Source: Rhizobium sp. AC27/96 (GTDB lineage: Bacteria; Pseudomonadota; Alphaproteobacteria; Rhizobiales; Rhizobiaceae). Taken from it: a stretch of DNA of 64,000 nucleotides. Both the position numbers and the translations under genes were made by a program. This document shows positions 38,852-48,922 of the stretch, in pieces (the first letter of the stretch is position 1; every line of letters starts with the position of its first letter). The notes under the pieces were generated by a model. The model did not search any database, had not been told where the DNA came from, and saw only the letters and a program-made list of their open reading frames with translations. Where the stretch lies: contig NZ_LXKN01000010.1 of the NCBI RefSeq assembly GCF_001692325.1, positions 1 through 64,000 on the forward strand, given 5' to 3'.

Positions 38852-40476
38852 GCGAAGACCCCATGCATGTACCAGTCCGGCGGCGTTGCGGTCTGGCCGT
38901 AGAGGCCCTTGCGGAACAGCCAGAAACGATGTCCCTCTTCGTCCTCGATCTGGAAATAATCGCGGGCAGGTTCTTCCTTTTCCTCGACCCACCATTCCGC
39001 CGAAAGCCGCTCCGGCCCTTCGGCCCGGCTGACCCGATGCATGACGCGCCGCCAGCGGAACTGCCGGGGAGGACCGTCAGGCACTTCGGCGGCAACGGTT
39101 TCGACCAGTTCCGGCATACGGAACAGCCGCAACGGCCGTTCGCCCCTGAAAAAGCCGCGGCCGGCATATTCTCTGCCTGTCCGCCGGCGAGCCGCGAGGA
39201 TTTGCATGGCCGGCACCGGCCGGGCGGCCCGTTCGGGAATATGGCTTTCCCTGAGCTCGAAACCCTGCAGGCAATCCGGGCCCAGCCGCGCCGCAACCCG
39301 GTCGACGAAGGCGGCAAGTGACGTACCTTGCCGGTCCTCTCCGACGAAATCGCCCTGCAGCGCATCGAAGGGAGCGTGCTGCAGCACATTGAGACGGACA
39401 ATCTCGAAACCATATCCCGCATCGATATCGTCATGAATGGCGGTGAAGCGCTCGTTAAACAGGCTGGCGATCCGGCCCGGCTCCCGCAGCGGCTGCGATG
39501 CTCCGGCGGCGATACGGAAGACCGCTCCATCCACCCTGAACAGCAAAAGCTCGAAGGAGCGGCCGCCGACGCCACGCGCCTCCAGCCCCGGCTTCAGCGT
39601 TTCGGCAAGCATATGGGCGAGCTGCAGAATATCGGCTTCCGCCTGCACCGGCTCGGCAAGCCGGCGCTCGGCGGATAGTTGCGCCACCGGCCGGCGTGGC
39701 GAAATCGGCTCCTCGATGAGACCGACAGCCTGATCGAGCCGCAACAGCACCTGTGCGCCGAAGCGACGGGCAAGCGGCGCCCGTGGCGCCGCCAGGAGAT
39801 CGCCCACCTGCTTCAGGCCCATCTTCTGCAAGGCGGCAACGGTCTCCTCGCCAAGCCGCAGCGACGCCACCGGCAGCGGCGCCAGCGCCTCCTCCATGGC
39901 TTCAGGGGGAACGATGCGGCTCTCTTCGAAGCGGGCAACCGCCCAGGAGAGGCCCGGCGCGGAGGAAATCGCGCCGCGCACGTCGAGCCCGAGCCGGGAA
40001 ATCCGGATCAATATATCCTCGAGCAGCGCCTCTTCGCCGCCGAAGAGATGGGCGCAGCCGGTAATATCGAGAAAGAGGCCATCCTTGCCGTCGATTGCCA
40101 CCAGTGGCGTATAGCGATCGCACCAGTCGGCGATCGCCTCCAGCAGCTTGCGATCCGCCACAAGATCTTCCTCGATGACATCGAGGGTAGGGCAGATCGC
40201 CCGGGCCTCCGCCACGCCCTGGCCGCGCTTCAGGCCGATCATCTCCGCCCGCTCGTTGAGCGCGGTCAGCCGCATGGCATTGTTCAGCCTGCCGGCACAG
40301 ACGAGCGGCGGCGTTTCAAGCCTGCCTGTCGAACGCCAGGACAGGCCCCAGCGCTTGCGCGCGATGCGGTCGGTCGGCAGATGCGGAAAGGTCAGCGCCA
40401 GAATGCGCTGCGTGTTCGCCGGGAAGGGCAGGGTGCTGAGCATCGGAGACAGGGGCAAAGCGGCGGTCATGGGCAT
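38848..40476 (-). CDS. imuB: ImuB, inactive Y-family polymerase-like protein
   Basis: The 542-residue protein begins its Y-family domain at [20 protein letters not shown] (about 25-44). The acidic catalytic residues found in active Y-family enzymes at this first motif are replaced (LTFPHL), as in other ImuB proteins, so it acts as a clamp-binding hub for ImuA and DnaE2. ATG 40476 has GGAG five bases upstream, and the first 161 bp lie inside imuA. It overlaps dnaE2 by 4 bp. Confidence 0.94.
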   Translation of the reverse strand: MPMTAALPLSPMLSTLPFPANTQRILALTFPHLPTDRIARKRWGLSWRSTGRLETPPLVCAGRLNNAMRLTALNERAEMIGLKRGQGVAEARAICPTLDVIEEDLVADRKLLEAIADWCDRYTPLVAIDGKDGLFLDITGCAHLFGGEEALLEDILIRISRLGLDVRGAISSAPGLSWAVARFEESRIVPPEAMEEALAPLPVASLRLGEETVAALQKMGLKQVGDLLAAPRAPLARRFGAQVLLRLDQAVGLIEEPISPRRPVAQLSAERRLAEPVQAEADILQLAHMLAETLKPGLEARGVGGRSFELLLFRVDGAVFRIAAGASQPLREPGRIASLFNERFTAIHDDIDAGYGFEIVRLNVLQHAPFDALQGDFVGEDRQGTSLAAFVDRVAARLGPDCLQGFELRESHIPERAARPVPAMQILAARRRTGREYAGRGFFRGERPLRLFRMPELVETVAAEVPDGPPRQFRWRRVMHRVSRAEGPERLSAEWWVEEKEEPARDYFQIEDEEGHRFWLFRKGLYGQTATPPDWYMHGVFA

Positions 40477-41266
40477 TCCACTCCAGGGTTATGGAAAGAG
40501 GCGCGGGGTTGCGGCTCTTTTCCAAGGTCAGACGAAAGGCCGGATGACCGATGCTGCCGCCAAGCACCGATCCGTCCGGCAGGGGCCGCGCCTGCGCCGG
40601 CGCGGGTTCGACGGAAAAGCGGAAGAGGGCGCTGCTCGCTTCCTCTTCGCCTCCCTGCCGCAATAAAAACAGGGGCCGGCCTGCCGCCTTGGCCCTGAGC
40701 GCCAGTCGCCGGCTTTCCGTCAGCCCGAAACGCGCGGGATTGCCGCGCACTTCCAGGATGACGACCGCAAAGGCCGCGCTGGCAAGCGCTGCTTCCGCCA
40801 GCCAGAGCGCTTCCTCCAGCTTGCGCGGAGATGCCTGCAGGAAGCCGGCCGGCTCCAGTCCGAAATCCATGATCCCGATGGCATAGGGCAGGCCCGCCTC
40901 CATCGCGGCGACCGTATCGCCGATCCAGAGAACCGGGGATATGGCCGCATCCGTGCCGGCGGCTTGCGCATGAAGCCGCGCGGCAAGAGCAAGGGTAAAG
41001 CCGCTGGCCGCGCCCGCATCACGCAGGCCCAGCGAGCGGATTTCCGTCAATGCATCCAGCGGCACGCCACCCTGCATCGCGTCATCGAGGTCCTCGACCC
41101 CGACCGCAAGCAAGGATTGGGCAGCCCCCGCCGAACCGGGCCTTGGCTTCTCCGCCAGCGTCTCATGCGCCGCCGCGGCCAGCGCCGGTATCGGCCTGCC
41201 TTCCAGTCGGGCAATGGTTTCACGCAGGGCAAAAAGCATTTTCCCCGCCACGGCGGCCTCGGCCAT
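40316..41266 (-). CDS. imuA: ImuA, RecA-like SOS mutagenesis protein
   Basis: The 316-residue protein is a RecA/SulA-like ImuA: GVEDLDDAMQGGVPLDALTEIRSLG (about 55-80), SPVLWIGDT and AVVILEVRGNPARFGLTESRRLALRAK. ATG 41266 has GGAG 9 bases upstream and is preferred to a GTG at 41275. A LexA box lies 24-38 bp upstream. The last 50 or so residues (after [14 protein letters not shown]) are in a frame overlapping imuB and look non-conserved, so they may be a read-on tail. Confidence 0.92.
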   Translation of the reverse strand: MAEAAVAGKMLFALRETIARLEGRPIPALAAAAHETLAEKPRPGSAGAAQSLLAVGVEDLDDAMQGGVPLDALTEIRSLGLRDAGAASGFTLALAARLHAQAAGTDAAISPVLWIGDTVAAMEAGLPYAIGIMDFGLEPAGFLQASPRKLEEALWLAEAALASAAFAVVILEVRGNPARFGLTESRRLALRAKAAGRPLFLLRQGGEEEASSALFRFSVEPAPAQARPLPDGSVLGGSIGHPAFRLTLEKSRNPAPLSITLEWNAHDRRFAPVSDAQHPALPGEHAAHSGADLSASADRPHRAQALGPVLAFDRQA

Positions 41267-41289
41267 GACGTTCACTCCAGATTGATAAT

Positions 41290-41304
41290 GTTCCTGTTAT
41301 GTTC
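41290..41304. promoter_or_regulatory. LexA (SOS) box of imuA-imuB-dnaE2
   Basis: GTTC (41290-41293), seven bases, GTTC (41301-41304); read toward imuA it is GAAC-N7-GAAC. This direct repeat is the alphaproteobacterial LexA operator, and it is placed just upstream of imuA. Confidence 0.9.
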
Positions 41305-41542
41305 TTATGGATTCCAGAGGTCGGAAAAAGAGTCAACACCAATTTATAAGAAAATATTCCTGTGCGCAGAGCCGAATGATTGGAGTCTATTCAAGCTGAA
41401 ATCTGAATCCGCCCTAAAATCAAACAGGTAGGCCATGGTGCCGTCCGAAAGCCGTTCAAAGACTTTTCGGCATCATGCCCCAATCCGCTCTCGTAAAAGC
41501 TGCGCAAAGTCTCTATATGACCAGCTAAGGAAGGAAGCATTC

Positions 41543-41980
41543 ATGGCTCGCATTGACCAGAGCGAGGATTGGCGGGACCGCCACGCGCCCTCAATCAGCA
41601 CATTTGAATCTCTGGCTATGGAGGCTTACAGCCACTTGCCGGATGAATTCCGCTCGCTCACCGGCAACCTCATCATCCTCATCGAAGATTTTCCCGATGA
41701 CGATGTCTTCGAGGATATGGCGCTGGAAACGCCCTTCGACCTGCTCGGCCTTTTCGAGGGTCGCGGCATATCGGAGCGCTTCACCGCCCAGACAGGCGAA
41801 ATGCCGAACAAGATCCGCCTCTACCGCCGGCCGATCATAGATTACTGGGCGGAAAACGAGGAAACTCTCGGCGATATCATCACCCATGTCCTGATCCATG
41901 AGATCGGCCATCATTTCGGCCTGAGCGACGAGGATATGGAACGCATCGAGGCGAGCGCCGAGGAAGCAACGGATCGGTGA
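41543..41980 (+). CDS. Zincin-like metallopeptidase family protein
   Basis: The 145-residue protein carries the zinc motif HVLIHEIGHHFGLSDEDM (about 117-134), an HExxH with a third ligand region, in the small DUF1025/Zincin_1 family. The N-terminal part FESLAMEAYSHLPDEFRSL is also typical. The substrate is unknown. AAGGAAGGA precedes ATG 41543. It stands alone, divergent from imuA. Confidence 0.9.
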   Translation: MARIDQSEDWRDRHAPSISTFESLAMEAYSHLPDEFRSLTGNLIILIEDFPDDDVFEDMALETPFDLLGLFEGRGISERFTAQTGEMPNKIRLYRRPIIDYWAENEETLGDIITHVLIHEIGHHFGLSDEDMERIEASAEEATDR

Positions 41981-42083
41981 GGCATTCACGCCTGTAACGA
42001 ATTACTCGCTTCAGATCTGGATATGATCGCTGCTATAGACCCCAAAAGAAATGAAGGGTTTGTCACTGTCATCGAGAGCAATT

Positions 42084-42431
42084 CTACGATGCCTCTATGG
42101 CAAAACTCGCACATAAGAACTTCATCTCTCCATAAGTATCTAAATCGAACACCTTAAATCGAGTGTGCTCGAAAAATGGTGATCTGCAAGGCTCTATCTC
42201 GATAGAGATTCCCCATAGGGAATTTAAATCTCCCATTTTCAATTCTGTGCAGCCATCAAAGTAATATTTTAGCGCCCTATCGGAACGAAGGTCATTCGCG
42301 CGCATCTCAAAATAAATATTTGAACCGTACGTAGGGTCCTGAAGATTCCTAGCGATCCTGAAGTCGACGATAGTCCTGTATTCCATTGGTTTCAGAGAAT
42401 GAAACAGGCTAATATCACCCGATATTATCAC
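42084..42431 (-). CDS. AT-rich orphan protein, possibly immunity-like
   Basis: The frame codes 115 residues from a GTG at 42431 (AGGAAGG about 12 bases upstream). It is predicted to be mostly beta strand, with SIEIEPC and GEMKFLCASFAIEAS near the end, a pattern like the small beta-rich immunity proteins of toxin systems, but I cannot assign a family. Base composition is strikingly richer in A+T than both flanks, which suggests horizontal transfer. It starts 17 bp after the DUF1737 stop on the same strand. No toxin gene is adjacent. Confidence 0.55.
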   Translation of the reverse strand: MIISGDISLFHSLKPMEYRTIVDFRIARNLQDPTYGSNIYFEMRANDLRSDRALKYYFDGCTELKMGDLNSLWGISIEIEPCRSPFFEHTRFKVFDLDTYGEMKFLCASFAIEAS

Positions 42432-42448
42432 TCTCCTCGACCTTCCTA

Positions 42449-42655
42449 TTATTGCTCGGAAAGCTTCATCTCCGGATCGTAATCCTTGCCGGCGACTTCC
42501 TTGACGACGGCCTGGCCGCATTCCATCCGGCCGCTCCCGGCATTGAAGGCATAGGTCGGCGAGCCCGAGAGCTCCCAGCCCTTGTTCAGCGCTGCCGATA
42601 CCTTGTGGCAGAAAGAAGCGTCATCGGGGCCGGTGAGGAAGCGGTAGAGTTTCAT
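42449..42655 (-). CDS. DUF1737 small protein
   Basis: The 68-residue protein MKLYRFLTGPDDASFCHKVS... matches the DUF1737 pattern ALNKGWELSGSPTYAFN and CGQAVVKEVAGKDYDPEMKL. The ATG at 42655 follows an in-frame TTG. Function is unknown. Its base composition is like the rest of the chromosome, unlike the downstream orphan. Confidence 0.88.
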   Translation of the reverse strand: MKLYRFLTGPDDASFCHKVSAALNKGWELSGSPTYAFNAGSGRMECGQAVVKEVAGKDYDPEMKLSEQ

Positions 42656-42679
42656 CAAAGCGTCTTTCGTAAATATAAG

Positions 42680-42706
42680 CCCTCACCCTGAGCTTGTCGA
42701 AGGGCG
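42680..42706. repeat. CCCTGAGCTTGTCGAAGGG repeat copy 1
   Basis: The palindromic intergenic word CCTCACCCTGAGCTTGTCGA continues with AGGGCG. Related copies lie at 46110-46136 and 61538-61567. Here the repeat runs into the 3' end of the CitE-like gene and supplies its last codons and stop. Confidence 0.8.
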
Positions 42707-43603
42707 ATGGCGCTGCGTGATCAGGCGAGCTTTATGGACGAGTCTTTTCGCCTGGACAAGATGCAGCCGTTCCATCATCCGTCCGCCGAGGTTCACGACA
42801 TTGAGATCGGCGGCACCCGGTTCGGCAAAGGCTGATATGATCGCCTCAGCCTCGGCAACAGCCGCTTCATCCGGACCAAAATGCCGGTTGGCGGCCTCGA
42901 TCTGGCTCGGATGAATCAGCATCTTGCCGGAAAAGCCCATGGTGATGCCCTGGGCGCATTCGGCGTCGAGCGCGTCCATATCCTTGAAATCGTTGAAAAC
43001 GCTGTCGATGGCCTCAAGCCCATAGGCACTGACGGCCAACACCACCTGCATCAGCCAGGGCACGAGATAGGCGCGGCCCGGCTGCGGCAGCACTCCCGTC
43101 TCCTTTCTGAGATCGTTGAGGCCGACGACGAAGCAATCGAGCCTGCTGCCCGACGTACGCCCGGCCTCGGCGATCGAAGCGGCATTCAGGATGCCGCGCG
43201 GGGTCTCGATCATCGCCCAGATGCGCAAGTTTTCCGGCGCGTCGGCCTCCGCAAGCCTGTCACTGACAAGCATCACGTCCTGCGGCTCGTCCACCTTGGG
43301 CAGCAGCACCGCATCCGGCTCCAGCTCCACGACCAGCGCCAGATCCTCGGCGCCGAAATTGGAGGAAAGCGCATTGATGCGGATGATCCGCTCCTTGGCC
43401 GATAGCGGAGACGAGGCGAAGAACGCCCGCAAATTCTCCCGCGCCTCGGCCTTCTTTTCCGGCGAAACCGAATCTTCGAGATCGAAGATGACAGCATCGC
43501 AATCAAGGCTGGCAAGCTTTTCCAGAGCGCGGCGGTTGATGGCGGGGACACTCAGGACCGAACGGCGCAGGCGGGCGGGGCGGGAAGAAGAGGATTGGCT
43601 CAT
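42683..43603 (-). CDS. CitE-like HpcH/HpaI family CoA lyase
   Basis: The 306-residue protein has the CitE/malyl-CoA lyase pattern: RRSVLSVPAINRRALEKLAS, AVIFDLEDSVSPEKKAEAR (about 38-56, with the metal-binding ED), LRIWAMIETPRGILNA (about 124-139) and GFSGKMLIHPSQIEAAN (about 224-240). It would cleave or condense a citryl- or beta-hydroxyacyl-CoA; the substrate is unknown. The final residues RPSTSSG come from an intergenic repeat that runs into the gene. Confidence 0.87.
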   Translation of the reverse strand: MSQSSSSRPARLRRSVLSVPAINRRALEKLASLDCDAVIFDLEDSVSPEKKAEARENLRAFFASSPLSAKERIIRINALSSNFGAEDLALVVELEPDAVLLPKVDEPQDVMLVSDRLAEADAPENLRIWAMIETPRGILNAASIAEAGRTSGSRLDCFVVGLNDLRKETGVLPQPGRAYLVPWLMQVVLAVSAYGLEAIDSVFNDFKDMDALDAECAQGITMGFSGKMLIHPSQIEAANRHFGPDEAAVAEAEAIISAFAEPGAADLNVVNLGGRMMERLHLVQAKRLVHKARLITQRHRPSTSSG

Positions 43604-43714
43604 AGCGCCGTTTTGCCGCGCTTTTAATCTCCAGGCAAGTCAACAAAAAGCCACGCTCCTCTTGCAGATGAAAAGGAACAGGCCCACATTGCTGTAAGTA
43701 GAGAGGTCTCGACC

Positions 43715-43945
43715 ATGCAGAATATCCGTTCCCTGTTCATCGCGCTTGCCGGTATCACCGTGTTTGCAGCCATGGCGCTGTTTACCGTTTCGCTGACGCT
43801 TGCCGTCGGCGGTATCCTGACCGTGCTTATGGCAGCCCGTGCGATTTCGCTTCGCATGAAGCCGGCACCGGTGCGCGCCAAGACGAACAGCCAGCGCGAA
43901 ATGCGCATCTGGAACGACGGTCGCGGCACGATCATCGATCTCTGA
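43715..43945 (+). CDS. Small membrane protein of unknown function
   Basis: The 76-residue protein has two hydrophobic segments (about 6-24 and 26-42) followed by a basic tail with SQREMRIWNDGRGTIIDL. GAGAGG lies about 10 bases before the ATG. Composition and codon use match the chromosome, and the tail motif looks like a conserved one. Function is not known. It is divergent from the CitE-like gene. Confidence 0.75.
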   Translation: MQNIRSLFIALAGITVFAAMALFTVSLTLAVGGILTVLMAARAISLRMKPAPVRAKTNSQREMRIWNDGRGTIIDL

Positions 43946-44142
43946 CGTCGAACACAGGGCAGCGGCAGCCTGTTTGCAGGCTGCCGAACGCATTTGCCTC
44001 GATCTGGACCTATGTCTGGTGGGCAGGCTGCGACTAAAGAGCCGCGTTTTAGAGCATTTCCAAGATTCTCCTTCATTTCGGGCCGGATTTGCTCTATTGG
44101 CGGGATAATTCGTGCTTTAGACGAGAATGAAGGCAGGACCCC

Positions 44143-44751
44143 ATGGACAAGTTCGTGAAGTTGACCGGTGTCGCAGCACCCCTCCCGGTCGTCAATGTCG
44201 ATACCGACATGATCATCCCGAAGGATTATTTGAAGACCATCAAGCGCACCGGTCTTGGCAAGGGCCTCTTTGCTGAAGCCCGCTACCATGAAGATGGTTC
44301 GCTGAACCAGGATTTCGTGCTGAACAAGCCGGCCTATCAGAATGCCAAGATCCTCGTCGCCGGCGACAATTTCGGCTGCGGTTCCTCGCGTGAACACGCG
44401 CCTTGGGCGCTCCTCGACTTCGGCATCCGCTGCGTCATATCCACAAGCTTCGCCGACATCTTCTACAACAACTGCTTCAAGAACGGCATCCTGCCGATCA
44501 AGGTCAGCCAGGAAGATCTCGACAAGCTGATGGACGACGCCTCGCGCGGCTCCAACGCCATCCTGACGATCGATCTGGAAAACCTCGAAATCACCGGCCC
44601 GGACGGCGGTTCGCTCAAGTTCGAACTCGACGAATTCAAGCGCCATTGCCTGCTGAACGGCCTCGACGATATCGGCCTGACGCTGGAGAAATCCTCCGCG
44701 ATCGACACTTACGAAAAGTCGAACGCCGCGTCGCGCCCCTGGGCCGCCTGA
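44143..44751 (+). CDS. leuD: 3-isopropylmalate dehydratase small subunit
   Basis: The 202-residue swivel-domain subunit shows [16 protein letters not shown] (about 18-33) and [19 protein letters not shown] (about 77-95), the substrate-recognition loop. With LeuC (not in this window) it interconverts 2- and 3-isopropylmalate in leucine synthesis. A clear terminator follows. leuB lies 1.6 kb downstream. Confidence 0.96.
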   Translation: MDKFVKLTGVAAPLPVVNVDTDMIIPKDYLKTIKRTGLGKGLFAEARYHEDGSLNQDFVLNKPAYQNAKILVAGDNFGCGSSREHAPWALLDFGIRCVISTSFADIFYNNCFKNGILPIKVSQEDLDKLMDDASRGSNAILTIDLENLEITGPDGGSLKFELDEFKRHCLLNGLDDIGLTLEKSSAIDTYEKSNAASRPWAA

Positions 44752-45175
44752 TCGGTTTCATCATTGTTTTGCGCTTCGAAGCCGGGCCTTACAGCCCGGC
44801 TTTTTTCATGCGTAGAACCTCCCTCTCCCCGTCAAAACGGGGAGAGGGCTGGGGTGAGGGGCAGCGGGCCATCGACTTGATGGAGGTCTATGATTGTTTC
44901 GCCCAGGAAGAGCGGGGCGACACCTTCCACCATCTTTGCAGATCGCCCATGACAAATAGCGACAAGACCGGGCAATCACCCTCTTCGAGAAAAGCCCCTC
45001 ACCCTAACCCTCTCCCCACTTGCGGAGAGAGGGGACTATTCCGCGAAAGCAGCTCAATACCATCTTTCCTATCCATTGTAATATGATCGACAAGAAGGGG
45101 GTCCATATAAGCCTGCCGAGGCCATTGCGGCCTCTCCTCCCGTCTTAATTCCTCTCCACGCAATGGAGCCCATCC
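44752..45175. repeat. leuD terminator plus inverted CCCTCTCCCC repeats
   Basis: This 424-bp gap has no gene. After the leuD terminator two inverted copies of a rhizobial repeat appear: a perfect hairpin CCCTCTCCCCGT/ACGGGGAGAGGG at 44821-44848 with GGTGAGGGG after it, and CCCCTCACCCTAACCCTCTC at 44995-45014 with a matching GGAGAGAGGGG at 45023-45033. Confidence 0.7.
44779..44806 (+). terminator. Rho-independent terminator after leuD
   Basis: AAGCCGGGC (44779-44787) pairs with GCCCGGCTT (44794-44802), continuing in TTTT. Confidence 0.92.
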
Positions 45176-45994
45176 ATGACATCCCTTCCTATTGTCGGCG
45201 CCGCCATGACGCTTGACGACGTCGAAACCCATCGCAACTGGCTGCTCGAAAAGCCGCGCGATCTGGAACTGCAGAGCTTCGTCGAAGCCGAAGTTTTGAA
45301 CGGCGACTGGCAGCCGCTGGCCGAGCGCGCCCGCAAGCTGCTCGATGGCCATCAGGGCCGCCTCGGCATTCACGGCCCGTTCTGGGGCTTCGTCATTGCC
45401 TCGCAGGACCCGGATGTCCGCGCTGTCGTTTCCAAGCGCCTGCTGCAGGCGCTCGACGTCTGCGCCAATATCGGCGCCACGCAGATGGTAGTCCATAGCC
45501 CCTATACGTCCTGGTCCTACAACAACCTCGACAACAACAAGGGCGAGCGGGAAAAGATCATCGAATATACGCATCTGACGCTCAAGGATGCGGTGAAGCG
45601 TGCCGAGGATATCGGGCTCACCATGGTCATCGAGAATATCGAGGACAAGGATCCCCATATCCGCGTCGGACTTGCCGACAGCTTCAACTCGCCCGCCGTC
45701 GCCGTGTCGATCGACACCGGCCATGCCCATTATGCCCATGGCTACACGGGCGCACCGCCGGTCGATTATTACGTCCACGCCGCCGGCAACCGCCTGCAGC
45801 ATGTCCATCTGCAGGATGCCGATGGCTATGCCGACCGTCACTGGAGCCTCGGCGAAGGCAATATCCACTGGCGCGCCGTCTTCGCCGCGCTTGCCAAGCT
45901 CGACAGCAATCCGCGTTTGATCATCGAGATCAAGGACAAGTCGAAGATCCCCGCATCGGCTGCTTATCTGGCCTCGCTTGGTTTGGCCGAGTAA
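45176..45994 (+). CDS. Sugar phosphate isomerase/epimerase-like TIM-barrel protein
   Basis: The 272-residue protein is an AP-endonuclease-2-type TIM barrel: LGIHGPFWGFVIASQD, QMVVHSPYTSW, MVIENIEDKDP (about 150-160), VSIDTGHAHYAHG (about 180-192) and VHLQDADGYADRHWSLGEG (about 209-227). The His, Glu and Asp residues in these loops form the typical metal site of the xylose-isomerase-like superfamily. The sugar substrate is unknown. It stands between leuD and leuB, but has no evident role in leucine synthesis. Confidence 0.87.
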   Translation: MTSLPIVGAAMTLDDVETHRNWLLEKPRDLELQSFVEAEVLNGDWQPLAERARKLLDGHQGRLGIHGPFWGFVIASQDPDVRAVVSKRLLQALDVCANIGATQMVVHSPYTSWSYNNLDNNKGEREKIIEYTHLTLKDAVKRAEDIGLTMVIENIEDKDPHIRVGLADSFNSPAVAVSIDTGHAHYAHGYTGAPPVDYYVHAAGNRLQHVHLQDADGYADRHWSLGEGNIHWRAVFAALAKLDSNPRLIIEIKDKSKIPASAAYLASLGLAE

Positions 45995-46328
45995 CCGATC
46001 ATCGGTGAGAGCCGGTCGAGGCAATCACCCGCCCTCGTGGTTCGAGACGGCCTTGCAGGCCTCCTCACCATGAGGGCTGGTTCTCTCGCCCGGCTAGCAG
46101 CTCGCTCCGCCCTCATCCTGAGCTTATCGAAGGATCAGGGAGGCCCATGATCGAGCAAAAGACCCCCCCTCGCCCAGAGGAGGCCTAAAGGGCCGTCTCG
46201 AAGGGCGAGGGGTGGTGGGTTATACTCAAAAGCCCGAAAACCGTACCGTTGCGGCCGCTTCCTCGCTTGAAAAGCCGCATTTGCAGGTCTAAAAACCCCG
46301 CAACTTTTTCTTTTGCGGAGGCTTCCCC
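45995..46328. repeat. Mosaic repeat region upstream of leuB
   Basis: A 334-bp gap without a gene. It contains one copy of the CCTCGTGGTTCGAGACGGCC module (46032-46076), one CTCATCCTGAGCTTATCGAA module (46110-46136) and a partial third module (GAGGAGGCCTAAAGGGCCGT, then CTCGAAGGGCGAGG, to 46210). The same two modules form a block at 61470-61567. Just before leuB, CCGCAA/TTGCGG can pair across a T-run next to the ribosome binding site. Confidence 0.75.
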
Positions 46329-47441
<1,113 letters not shown>

Positions 47442-47452
47442 ATCGCCAGCTA

Positions 47453-47468
47453 TATTTCACGTGAAACA
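47453..47468. other. parS: parS-like centromere site (ParB binding)
   Basis: TATTTCACGTGAAACA matches the bacterial parS consensus TGTTTCACGTGAAACA at 15 of 16 positions (only the second base differs). It lies 12 bp after the leuB stop and just before its terminator. It is the only such site I see in this window. ParB loads at such sites near the origin to segregate the chromosome. Confidence 0.78.
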
Positions 47469-47471
47469 TCA

Positions 47472-47506
47472 ACCCCGCACTGCGCGCGCAGTGCGGGTTT
47501 TTTCTT
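47472..47506 (+). terminator. Rho-independent terminator after leuB
   Basis: CCCGCACTGCGC pairs with GCGCAGTGCGGG, followed by TTTTTT. The stem is perfect. Confidence 0.92.
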
Positions 47507-47635
47507 TGGTCGCCACGAAACACCCATAAGCCACAGCCTGGTGAAACGATCGCCGGCGGCCTTAAAATTACTGTTACAGGAGCCTGCTAGGCGTGGTTGC
47601 GGACTTGATTGGAAGTTCGAAGACGGACGGTGGAC

Positions 47636-48379
47636 ATGCAGGCGATCTTGACGTCTCTCGACAGGCGTTGGCGACGAAGCGACGCGCGGCTTGCGCCGTG
47701 CCATTGGAAGATCTGTCTTTTCCTGACGGCCAATATCGTTCTTCTTTCCGCTTTGCTGTTCGACTGGCCTGTCGGCGCTACCATCAAGAACCTGTCGCCA
47801 TCCCTTCGCTTCTTTGGCGGGGCGCTGACCGATTTCGGCGATTCCGGCTGGATCATCATAATCAGCGCCTTCCTGTTTTTTGAAGGCTGGGCCGGCAGCA
47901 GGCTCCTTCACTCGCAACGCTGCCGTTGCCAGGCACTGCGCATTTGCCAGATCGGCGGCTATCTGCTGACGACCATCGTGCTTTCCGGCCTTTTAGCCAA
48001 TCTGCTGAAGCGCGCCATCGGCCGCGCCCGGCCCACGCATTTCGCTGACTGGGGTCCCTTCGGCTTCTCGCCCTTCAACGGTCGCGCCAGTTTCGAAAGC
48101 TTCCCATCGGGCCATGCCACCACCATTGGCGCCCTTTTCGTCGCGCTTGCATTCCTTTTCCCGCGCTATCGCTACATCTTTGCCGCATGCGCCCTCTGGC
48201 TGGCGATTACCCGTGTCATGATCGGCGCGCATTATCCGAGCGACGTCATGGCCGGTCTTGCGCTCGGCGGATGGTTCTCCTTCATGACCGCGATCGTCTA
48301 TACCCGCTACGGCCTGCTCTTCCGCATAAACGCCGCCGGTTGGCCGACGCCCAAATGGCCGCTGTTGAGGGGCAAGTAA
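47636..48379 (+). CDS. PAP2-family phosphatase
   Basis: The 247-residue membrane protein has all three PAP2 motifs: KRAIGRARP (about 125-133), FPSGHAT (about 154-160) and RVMIGAHYPSDV (about 190-201), embedded among about six membrane helices. Such enzymes remove phosphate from lipid phosphates such as undecaprenyl or lipid A precursors. The start could be ATG 47636 or an earlier one; the upstream frame lacks membrane segments. Substrate is unknown. Confidence 0.88.
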   Translation: MQAILTSLDRRWRRSDARLAPCHWKICLFLTANIVLLSALLFDWPVGATIKNLSPSLRFFGGALTDFGDSGWIIIISAFLFFEGWAGSRLLHSQRCRCQALRICQIGGYLLTTIVLSGLLANLLKRAIGRARPTHFADWGPFGFSPFNGRASFESFPSGHATTIGALFVALAFLFPRYRYIFAACALWLAITRVMIGAHYPSDVMAGLALGGWFSFMTAIVYTRYGLLFRINAAGWPTPKWPLLRGK

Positions 48380-48580
48380 GCCTTCGACCCTCGGCGGCCA
48401 TATCGCTCGAAAACTCCCAGCCACGCTGTAAAATGAAGCTGTGCGCATGAACGGGCAGGGGAATTCCTTCAGCGTCGACCCGCAGCCGCACCGCAAAGGT
48501 TGCCAAGCTCATCGGGCATTCATATATCTGACAGGGTACCGACCGCCAAAAACGGTCAACCCGATTTCGTTTCCACTGCG

Positions 48581-48880
48581 ATGAAAACCATGGATGCCGG
48601 CCCGATACGTTTGAGCGAAAGACAACTGGGATTGATTTCCCGGGCGCTCGCCGAGCCGCGCCGTGTGCAGATCCTGAAAGAAATCGGCAAGCGGACCGAG
48701 CCTATGCCCTGCAGCATTCTCAACGAGTGCCACACCGTCAGCGCCGCAACCATCTCCCACCATGTCAAGGAACTGGAAAACGCCGGTCTCATCGAGATCC
48801 AGCGCGAGGGCAAGTTCGCAAATCTCGTGCTGTGCCGCGACGTCCTGAACGCCTATATGGCGGAGCTTTCCAGAATTTAA
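48581..48880 (+). CDS. Small ArsR-family regulator
   Basis: The 99-residue winged helix protein has [15 protein letters not shown] (about 21-35) and [26 protein letters not shown] (about 51-76), with a recognition helix of ArsR type. There are two cysteines at [11 protein letters not shown] (about 43-50), which might sense a metal or oxidant, but no obvious CxC metal motif. The divergent-side operator at 48923-48938 and the SDR gene downstream suggest it represses that gene. The start among ATG 48581 and 48590 is uncertain. Confidence 0.82.
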   Translation: MKTMDAGPIRLSERQLGLISRALAEPRRVQILKEIGKRTEPMPCSILNECHTVSAATISHHVKELENAGLIEIQREGKFANLVLCRDVLNAYMAELSRI

Positions 48881-48922
48881 AAAATTCGTCTTTGCAATTC
48901 GTATCCCTCGCTCTTGTATCAA

